Origin: an uncultured Bacteroidales bacterium
Lineage (GTDB): Bacteria > Bacteroidota > Bacteroidia > Bacteroidales > UBA932
Assembly: GCA_934725015.1 (NCBI GenBank)
Contig: CAKVAS010000033.1
Span: 1-13,020, forward strand
Length of the DNA stretch: 13,020 nucleotides
Reading direction: 5' to 3'
Program-made: the position numbers and the translations under genes
Part shown: positions 7,466 to 13,020 of the stretch, one piece after another
Position numbering within the stretch: the stretch's first letter is position 1
Layout of the letters: each line of letters starts with the position of its first letter
Notes under the pieces: model-generated
Told to the model about the DNA's origin: nothing
Databases searched by the model: none
Seen by the model: the letters and a program-made list of their open reading frames with translations, nothing else

Positions 7466-10400
7466 TTAGAAATCAAGCCTGACGTTGAGTCCGAGACTGC
7501 GCAGCGACGGCATCATGAAATAGTCTATGCCCTGATAGTTGTTGCCGGTCGATGCGACGCTTTCCGGGTCGAACGGGGCGCGGCACCATATCATCCAAAG
7601 GTTATGTCCCACAAAGGAGAGGGTGAGCGAGGCCCTGTCACGGAACCATTTCCTCGGCATGGTGTAGCCCACCGATAGTTCCTGAAGGCGGAAGGATGTC
7701 GCGTCGTAGGTGTAGTACTGGGGCAGTCCGCTCTGCGAGCCTATCTTCTGATACCATTTCTGCGCGGAAATGAGCTCGCGGCCGTTCACAAGCACCCCTC
7801 CCGCGTCACGGGCGGAGGCAGAGGCCTCGGACACGCCGTAGAGGTCGAGGTTGGCCTGCGTCGCCGAATAGCAGATTCCGCCGATGCGGCCGCTGAACAG
7901 GAAGCCGAGATGAAATCCGTTCCAGCTGAAGTCGTTGCGCCACGCGAGGTTGCAGGTCGGGAAGACGCTGCCGAGGCAGAGTTCCTCGCCGTTGTCAACA
8001 AGGCTGACCTCGCCGTTGTCGTCCAATTCGATGTAGCCGTAGTTGTTCCGCTTCAGGCCCGAACTGGTGTAGAGGTCGCCGAGCGTGCCGCCCTTGCGGA
8101 GAATGAACTTCGCCTTGCCCAGAGCCTTTATCTCAAGTTTTTCAAGGTCAAGGCTCTCTCCGGTGACGGGGTTCACCGCGCCGTCCGCGAGGTCGGTTAT
8201 CTCATTCCGGTTGTGGCTGAAGGTGAAGCCGCTGTCCCATGTGAATCCTCCCCAGCTGTGGCTGTAGCCGAGGCTCGCCTCGACTCCGGTGTTGCGCACG
8301 CTGCCCGTCTGGAGGTAAATCGTCGTGTAGGACGAGGACGGCGGGAGAGAAGGGTCGAAGGTCTGGTTGTAGGTGTCCGCGAGGTACCATGACAGATTGA
8401 CGCTTAGGTCCTGCCAGAGCCGGGTTTCCAGACCGACCTCCCAGGTGAGGGTCCGCTCGGGCTTCAGGTCGCCTATCGGATAGTGGGTCTTGTCCTTCCA
8501 TATCCGGTTCGTCGCGTCGTACTCGTAGGTCGGAATCGTCAGGAAACGCGGGAACGGCATTCCGACCGAGGCCACCGAACCACGGAGCTTGAGATAGCTC
8601 AGGGCGCCCGTTTCCCACATGGCGGTCGGGACCCACGAGAGACCCGCCGAAGGATAGAAGAACGACTTGCTCGAAGAGCCGGCAAGCTGGGACGCCCAGT
8701 CGTTCCTTCCCGTGACCGTCAGGTAGAGCGACCGTCTCCAGCCCACCTCCACACTGCCGAACACCGACTGCGTCTCGTCGTTCCACCCGCTCTTGCTCGC
8801 GCGCTTCTTGGTGTCGTCGAGGTCGAAGACATTGAACACGTTCGCCAGACCGTTGTCCTGTATCGGGCCGCCGTAGCGCAGCTCGTCCGTGCCTATGTTG
8901 TTGTACGACGTGCCGAGGCTGGCCGCAATGCTCCACTCCCTCCACGACTTGTTGGCGCTGAGCATCAGGTCCGCATAGGTCTGCTTGTCATATGTCCGCG
9001 CCTCGGTGTAGTGGCCGTTGGAGCCGCCCTCGGTGAGGGTCGCGTTCGACGAGGCGTAGAGCTTCCGGGTGTAGAGGTTCGAGGCGTTGTCAACCCTCAC
9101 GCGGCCGGCGACGTCCAGCCAGTCGAGGATGTCGAACGAGACGGAGAGCGAGAGCATATAGCGTTTCTTGTCGTTGTTGCGCAGGTTGCGGTAGTTTATC
9201 CAGTAGGGGTTCTGCATTCGCAGGTCGCCCTCAAGGTCGCTGCTCCAGAACTGCTCCATCAGCTTCGTTCCGGCATTGTAGCGCTCGAAGCTCCGATAGA
9301 CGTTGAAGTTGTCGCCTCTCGGGAAGAGATATGCCGGGACGAGCGGGTTGGAATACACGCCCTGGTTAGTCATGTTCTGGTCCTTCTGCATTATGTACCC
9401 TGCGGACGCGTCTATCTTGAGGCGGTCGCGCAGCAGGTAGGTGGTGTTGCGGAAGGTGAAGTTGTAGCGGTCGTAGCGGTTGTTCGGGATGATGCCGTCG
9501 GAGTTGAGCGCGGCGGCGGAGAGATAGGTGCGGTTGCGGTCAGTGCCCCCGCTCAGCGTGAACGAGTTGGTGTAGGAGTGTCCCGTCTCGAAGTAGTCGG
9601 ACGGGGTGTAGCCTTTGGTGCCGTCGGGAAGCTTCGCGCCCCAGCTGTAAGTTCCGCTGTTGCCGCTCTTTCCGTTGAGTCCGGTGCCGTAGCGGCTCTG
9701 GAACTCGGGAAGACGGAACGGGGAGAGGAACTCGGTGTTGGAGGTGAACATGGCGGAGACCTTGCCGGCATGGCCGCTCCGCGTGGTTATCATCACGGCT
9801 CCGTTCGCCGCCTCCGATCCGTAAAGAGCCGCAGCAGCCGCGCCGGTGAGCACGGATATGCTCTCGATGTCCTCGGGGTTGATGTCTGCGATGGACTCGG
9901 TCGCTCCCTTGGAGTCGAACTCCGTGCCTCCGCCTCCGCCGAAGTTGTACATCGGGATGCCGTCGATGACATACAGCGCGTTGGAAGACTGGCTTATGGA
10001 CTTGTTGCCCCTGAGCACCACCTTGGATGCGCCGCCGACTCCGGAAGAAGAGGCGTTGATGTTCACGCCGGCCACCTTGCCGTTGAGCGAGTTTATGAAA
10101 TTGGCGTCCTTGACGGCGGTGAGCAGGTCGGAGCGGACCTCCTGCACATTGTAGCTCAGGGCCTTCTGGTCGCGGCGGATGCCGAGGGCCGTGACCACGG
10201 TCCCCTCAAGTTCCGTGCTCTCCTCCCTGAGCGTGACGTTGAAAACCCGCCGCTCGCCAATCTCCCTGCGCACAATCGCGTAGCCGAGAGAGTTGAATTC
10301 GAGAGTTCCTCCGAGGAGGTCGCCCGGGACGAGGAGGGTGAAATGGCCGTCAATGTCGGTGACGGTTCCGGTCGATGTCCCCTGCACGACAACTGCCGCG

Positions 10401-10789
10401 CCAGGGACTGCGGCTCCGGCGCCGTCGGTCACCGTTCCCGTGAGTGTCACGGGCGAGGACTCCGGAGCGTTGGTGAGGTAGATGTAGTGTCCGTTGACTC
10501 GCCAGCTGATTTTCAACGGGGTGAAGAGCTTTGCGCAGACGGATTCTATCGTCTCGTCTTTCACCGACAGCGAAACTTTCCTGTCAAGGTCAGTTATGCT
10601 GATGAAGAAAAGGTAGGGACTTTGTTCCTTGATGCTGTCTATCGCCTTGGCGAGCGTGACGTCCTTCAGCTGGAGCGTCAGGCGCACATCCTCGGACTGG
10701 AGTCCTGGAGCCGCCTTGGCCGGCAGCAGGAAGAGAATCAGGAACAGGAACAGGCAGCAGCTCCTTTGCGGAATTCGGTATCTGTTCAT
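7466..10789 (-). CDS. SusC-like TonB-dependent transporter with STN signalling domain
   Basis: This 1107-residue outer-membrane transporter imports the substrate delivered by SusD, using TonB energy. A signal peptide ends near residue 26 (LLPAKA). Residues 36-106 form an STN domain, which in such transducers contacts a FecR anti-sigma factor in the periplasm. Residues about 113-190 are the carboxypeptidase-regulatory-like domain (GTVTDGAGAAVPGAAV). VVTALGIRRDQKALSY (198-213) opens the plug, which contains ALYVIDGIPM (271-280) and the SusC signature INPEDIESISVL (303-314) followed by AAAAALYGSEAANG (317-330). The rest is the beta barrel, ending in the aromatic terminus VRLDF. The length is complete. 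The gene lies 108 bases downstream of the FecR gene on the same strand. The STN domain, FecR and sigma factor together show trans-envelope regulation. The imported molecule cannot be read from the sequence. Confidence 0.95.
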   Translation of the reverse strand: MNRYRIPQRSCCLFLFLILFLLPAKAAPGLQSEDVRLTLQLKDVTLAKAIDSIKEQSPYLFFISITDLDRKVSLSVKDETIESVCAKLFTPLKISWRVNGHYIYLTNAPESSPVTLTGTVTDGAGAAVPGAAVVVQGTSTGTVTDIDGHFTLLVPGDLLGGTLEFNSLGYAIVRREIGERRVFNVTLREESTELEGTVVTALGIRRDQKALSYNVQEVRSDLLTAVKDANFINSLNGKVAGVNINASSSGVGGASKVVLRGNKSISQSSNALYVIDGIPMYNFGGGGGTEFDSKGATESIADINPEDIESISVLTGAAAAALYGSEAANGAVMITTRSGHAGKVSAMFTSNTEFLSPFRLPEFQSRYGTGLNGKSGNSGTYSWGAKLPDGTKGYTPSDYFETGHSYTNSFTLSGGTDRNRTYLSAAALNSDGIIPNNRYDRYNFTFRNTTYLLRDRLKIDASAGYIMQKDQNMTNQGVYSNPLVPAYLFPRGDNFNVYRSFERYNAGTKLMEQFWSSDLEGDLRMQNPYWINYRNLRNNDKKRYMLSLSVSFDILDWLDVAGRVRVDNASNLYTRKLYASSNATLTEGGSNGHYTEARTYDKQTYADLMLSANKSWREWSIAASLGTSYNNIGTDELRYGGPIQDNGLANVFNVFDLDDTKKRASKSGWNDETQSVFGSVEVGWRRSLYLTVTGRNDWASQLAGSSSKSFFYPSAGLSWVPTAMWETGALSYLKLRGSVASVGMPFPRFLTIPTYEYDATNRIWKDKTHYPIGDLKPERTLTWEVGLETRLWQDLSVNLSWYLADTYNQTFDPSLPPSSSYTTIYLQTGSVRNTGVEASLGYSHSWGGFTWDSGFTFSHNRNEITDLADGAVNPVTGESLDLEKLEIKALGKAKFILRKGGTLGDLYTSSGLKRNNYGYIELDDNGEVSLVDNGEELCLGSVFPTCNLAWRNDFSWNGFHLGFLFSGRIGGICYSATQANLDLYGVSEASASARDAGGVLVNGRELISAQKWYQKIGSQSGLPQYYTYDATSFRLQELSVGYTMPRKWFRDRASLTLSFVGHNLWMIWCRAPFDPESVASTGNNYQGIDYFMMPSLRSLGLNVRLDF

Positions 10790-10897
10790 GAATTAAAGCT
10801 TTGCGAAACCATCCCGAGTGGGAACGGTCCCTGGTTATCAGTTAGTGTTGTATATTTCCGGTTATCGTATTCAAGTTCCGCACTTGCAAAACTTGAG
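10790..10897 (-). promoter_or_regulatory. Leader/promoter region of the SusC-led operon
   Basis: This 108-base gap lies between the FecR stop codon and the SusC start and is the likely site of a sigma-controlled promoter. Two copies of GGTTATC (10833-10839 and 10860-10866, plus-strand reading) are repeated 27 bases apart. TCCC (10812-10815), GGGA (10820-10823) and TCCC (10828-10831) can form two mutually exclusive small hairpins. No clear Bacteroidota TAnnTTTG box is seen, as expected if an ECF factor with another motif reads this promoter. These are weak signals taken from sequence alone. Confidence 0.35.
10871..10896. repeat. Inverted repeat just after the FecR stop codon
   Basis: TCAAGTT (10871-10877) and AACTTGA (10890-10896) form a 7-base inverted repeat around a 12-base centre, directly next to the FecR stop at 10898. 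It could be an operator or a weak RNA hairpin between FecR and SusC. It is too short to be decisive. Confidence 0.3.
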
Positions 10898-11854
10898 TTA
10901 TCTTATGTATATGGTTTCGGTTGCGAAGTCGTGGGTGTAGCTGAACCTGACTCCGGCGTACTGGAGGGACTTGAGCGCGGACTCCACCCCTTCGCTGCGG
11001 TGAATTTCAGCATCCGAGAAGCCGATCTCCGGCATATCCTCGCGTTCTATGACGATTTTTACACCGAACGCGCGCTCCATCTCCCTCATTATTTCCGGGA
11101 ACGTCATGCCTCCGATGCCGATGACCCCGTCCATCCAGCGAGTCTCCCGTGTCATGTCGCAGGCCTCGCAGACAAGCGTCCTCCCTGTGATTCTCACCTT
11201 TTCCCCCGGTGTCATGAGCCTCTCTCCGGCATCGCTGCGGAGTCTGATGCTGCCTTCGAGAAGAGCCACCGAAAACTCCCGGCTTTCCTCGTCCGCATTG
11301 ACGTTGAATTTCGTTCCGAGCACCTCTATTTCCGAAAGGAATGTCTTGACTACAAAAGGCTTGTCCTCATCGTGGGCGACGTCGAACCACGCTTCTCCGG
11401 AAACCGACACTTCGCGGGAACTGCGGGAGAACTGCATAGGGTAGCTGAGTACGGCTCCGGCATTGAGGCACACCCTGGTGCCGTCGGAAAGGGTGAAGTC
11501 CATCTTTCCCCCGGCCGGGATTTCTATCCTGTTCATCGTGGATGCGAGCCTGTCTTCCTCGCGCTCGGTCATGACGTGCCCGGCCACGACAAAGAATGCG
11601 GCAAGGGCCGCCGCGTTAAGAAGCGCAAGCCCGATTCTGCGAATGACGGTTCTCCGCCTCCGACGCCTGAGCCCGCGCCGTTCGCTGTCCTCGCCGCTGA
11701 AGAGCAGCGCTTCCCAAAGCCTGTAGCTTTCGCGGAGCCTCTCCTCGTTCGCCTTGTCAAGGAGCAGCCAGTCGTTAATTGCGTGTTCCTCTTCGGCCGT
11801 CGTGGCGGAGCTGAAGTAGCGGAACAGCATTTTGTCGTCAATTTCTTTCATCAT
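10898..11854 (-). CDS. FecR-family anti-sigma factor
   Basis: This is a 318-residue inner-membrane regulator. The cytoplasmic part (about 1-73) has the helix MLFRYFSSATTAEEEHAINDWLL typical of the sigma-binding region and ends in a very Arg-rich stretch (59-73). A single membrane helix follows (about 74-93, GLALLNAAALAAFFVVAGHV). The periplasmic part has a FecR domain (about 110-205, with DFTLSDGTRVCLNAGAVLSYP and GEAWFDVAHDEDKPFVV) and a C-terminal DUF4974-like domain (about 225-318), the part thought to meet the STN domain of the transporter. I chose the ATG at 11854, with another directly after it at 11851. The frame stays open farther upstream to 12022, but that stretch runs through the AT-rich intergenic region and overlaps the divergent sigma gene. 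The protein should hold the neighbouring ECF sigma factor inactive until SusC signals substrate. Confidence 0.92.
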   Translation of the reverse strand: MMKEIDDKMLFRYFSSATTAEEEHAINDWLLLDKANEERLRESYRLWEALLFSGEDSERRGLRRRRRRTVIRRIGLALLNAAALAAFFVVAGHVMTEREEDRLASTMNRIEIPAGGKMDFTLSDGTRVCLNAGAVLSYPMQFSRSSREVSVSGEAWFDVAHDEDKPFVVKTFLSEIEVLGTKFNVNADEESREFSVALLEGSIRLRSDAGERLMTPGEKVRITGRTLVCEACDMTRETRWMDGVIGIGGMTFPEIMREMERAFGVKIVIEREDMPEIGFSDAEIHRSEGVESALKSLQYAGVRFSYTHDFATETIYIR

Positions 11855-11988
11855 CCGATTTTTTATGGCCCGTGCTTTCGGAGGCCGTTCACATATATAA
11901 AGGATTGAAAAGCGGATGTTGACATATTTTTTTAACTTTTTTTGTGTTTTTCCGTAAAATTCTTGATTTTTGGGGTCGGAAAGCTTGT
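11855..11988. promoter_or_regulatory. Divergent intergenic region between FecR and sigma factor genes
   Basis: This is a 134-base AT-rich gap with long T runs (11926-11950) between two genes that point away from each other, so it should hold a promoter for each. TTGACA occurs at 11919-11924 on the plus strand and TATATATG-like sequence near 11890-11900 on the minus strand. No exact Bacteroidota -33/-7 pair (TTTG, TAnnTTTG) was found by eye, so the promoters cannot be placed. Confidence 0.45.
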
Positions 11989-12561
11989 ATGTATCCCGCA
12001 ATGAAAAGCGAAGACATGACATATTTTATGGGTGAGCTTGCCTCGATTCACAAGGACCGGGGCAGGTTCATCGCCCATTCCATGTCCTTTGTCAGGGAGA
12101 GGGCGGTCGCGGAAGACATCTATTCCGAGAGCATCGTGAAGATTCTCGAAAAGAAGGATATTTTCGTGGAGGGGAGCAATGTGAGGGGATATTTCCACCG
12201 TGTGGTGATGAGCAAGAGCTATGACTACGTCAAGCGGGAGTCGATGCTTTCGTCCGCCCACCGTGAAATCCGGGACACGGCGCTCAGGGACGCGATGCTC
12301 GGGATTCTTGCGGAACGGGACTCGAACGGGATGGCCTTTCTTTCCGACCTGAACGAGAGGATTGCCGAATGCCGCCGGAGGCTTCCGCAAAAAAGCTTCG
12401 ACATTTTTGTTGCAAGCCGCATGGACGGGCTGACCTACAAGGAGATAGCCGAGGAATATCAGCTCACCACCCGGCAGGTGACCACCGAAATCCAGCGTGC
12501 CCTTGCAGTCTTCCGCTCAGTCTTCGGCGACCTGCTGATAGTCTTCGTCTTCTTTTCCTGA
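11989..12561 (+). CDS. ECF-type RNA polymerase sigma factor
   Basis: This is a 190-residue sigma factor of the Bacteroidota RpoE-like group. Region 2 covers about residues 22-85, with RERAVAEDIYSESIVKILEK (36-55) and VVMSKSYDYVKRES (72-85). Region 4 covers about 122-176, with LPQKSFDIFVASRMDGLTY (132-150) and the helix-turn-helix KEIAEEYQLTTRQVTTEIQR (151-170). The frame is open from a GTG at 11944, but the leading residues are not family-like. The ATG at 11989, five bases after GGAAAG, is preferred, and the ATG at 12001 is also possible. The gene stands head-to-head with its presumed anti-sigma partner rather than in front of it on the same strand. The last residues (LLIVFVFFS) are oddly hydrophobic. 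It probably drives the SusC-led operon once FecR lets go. Confidence 0.92.
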   Translation: MYPAMKSEDMTYFMGELASIHKDRGRFIAHSMSFVRERAVAEDIYSESIVKILEKKDIFVEGSNVRGYFHRVVMSKSYDYVKRESMLSSAHREIRDTALRDAMLGILAERDSNGMAFLSDLNERIAECRRRLPQKSFDIFVASRMDGLTYKEIAEEYQLTTRQVTTEIQRALAVFRSVFGDLLIVFVFFS

Positions 12562-12610
12562 CCGCCCGCGCAAGCGTCCTGTCCGTTTTTCCAACATTAT
12601 TATTGAGGTT

Positions 12611-12655
12611 AGTGCACGAAATTATGAATTTTTTAGTTAATAAAGTGCACAAAAT
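12611..12655. repeat. Direct repeat pair around GTGCAC
   Basis: AGTGCACGAAAT (12611-12622) and AGTGCACAAAAT (12644-12655) differ at one base and start 33 bases apart, about three helical turns. Each contains the palindrome GTGCAC. They sit in AT-rich DNA after the sigma gene and before the transposase remnant. Paired sites on the same helix face suggest protein binding or the end region of a mobile element, but no function is recognised. Confidence 0.45.
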
Positions 12656-12745
12656 CTCAAATTTAAGGTGATGGATAATTCCTGCGAAAAGGTTGCTCCT
12701 TGAACTATTTCCATTTACTGTCCGCTAAACACAGAGACTCTGTTC

Positions 12746-13020
12746 TTAACCCAGCCGTTGCCGTTGTTTCACGCGCTTCTGCATCACCATTAGAAGCAAG
12801 TTGGCGATGAGCATCACCCGGACCTGTATCTTGATGGCATTCGCGCTCTCCCCATAGAAGTACCGCAACGGGAAGTTCTGCTTCAGTTGTTTGAACAGGA
12901 TCAAATGGAGAGCCACTACACGAGACCTGTCAGATCCGGAACAACAATCTGAGGGGAACTTGCGGCATTCTTGCGGATAAACATAAGCATATAAATCGGC
13001 ATGTAGGTCACGCGGCCGGA
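12746..13020 (-). pseudogene. C-terminal remnant of an IS4-type transposase
   Basis: Read leftward on the minus strand from 12895, the translation runs LKQNFPLRYFYGESANAIKI and then LIANLLLMVMQK, ending in a stop at 12746-12748. From memory this is the conserved C-terminal part of Bacteroidota IS4-type transposases (FKQLK followed by NAIKIQ). Intact relatives continue for some tens of residues beyond the KQRQRLG where this one stops. Upstream of about 12925 the same frame stays open to the window edge, but I no longer recognise the protein, and the RW-(A/V)-ELLFK segment expected before FKQLK is distorted to SRVVALHLILFK. The copy therefore looks truncated and rearranged. No terminal inverted repeat was found by eye. 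Confidence 0.6.

Noticed and set aside
5733..7469. Plus-strand open frame of 578 codons opposite the SusD gene
   Set aside because: It is a shadow of the SusD-like coding sequence, with low-complexity Val/Gly/Arg-rich translation and no recognisable family.
8483..11908. Plus-strand open frame of 1141 codons opposite the SusC and FecR genes
   Set aside because: It is antisense to two well-recognised proteins, its translation has no domain pattern, and GC-rich codons on the minus strand readily suppress stops in this frame.
11855..12022. N-terminal extension of the FecR frame
   Set aside because: The extra 56 residues have no family resemblance, come from AT-rich intergenic DNA and would overlap the start of the divergent sigma gene.
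1..13020. CRISPR array, tRNA or rRNA genes
   Set aside because: No regularly spaced repeats, cloverleaf-like segments or rRNA-like sequence were seen on either strand.

Overview
The window is a polysaccharide-utilisation-type locus (PUL) from a Bacteroidota bacterium. The evidence is a SusC/SusD pair, a row of Cys-anchored lipoproteins, and an ECF sigma factor/FecR anti-sigma pair. The GC-rich coding sequence together with this gut-type architecture suggests a high-GC Bacteroidales member such as Alistipes. That taxonomic guess is inference.

Layout, right to left. At the right edge (12746-13020, minus) is the C-terminal remnant of an IS4-type transposase. Next comes a plus-strand ECF sigma factor (11989-12561). 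It is transcribed divergently from a FecR-type anti-sigma factor (10898-11854, minus). Then six minus-strand genes run leftward as one likely operon: a SusC-like TonB-dependent transporter with an N-terminal STN signalling domain (7466-10789), a SusD-like lipoprotein (5853-7445), a small GH18-like lipoprotein (4967-5848), a DUF1735 + LamG lipoprotein (3595-4899), a DUF1735 + GH18-like lipoprotein (2017-3591) and a DUF4988/BACON-like lipoprotein (238-1923). A strong hairpin (152-199) lies just past the last stop codon. A dispersed Bacteroidota-type intergenic repeat (1971-2009) sits between the last two genes.

How the parts probably work together: the surface lipoproteins capture a glycan or glycopeptide and pass it to the SusC/SusD complex. 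The STN domain of SusC signals occupancy to the periplasmic part of FecR, and FecR releases the sigma factor to switch on the operon. The gene set resembles the GH18-containing PULs that Bacteroides uses for host N-glycans.

The most interesting point is that both GH18-like proteins have lost the catalytic glutamate and the supporting aspartates of the DGxDxDxE motif. No other recognisable hydrolase, lyase or sulfatase is present. As it stands the locus looks like a binding and import system without its own enzyme, which would have to rely on enzymes encoded elsewhere or on glycans released by neighbours.
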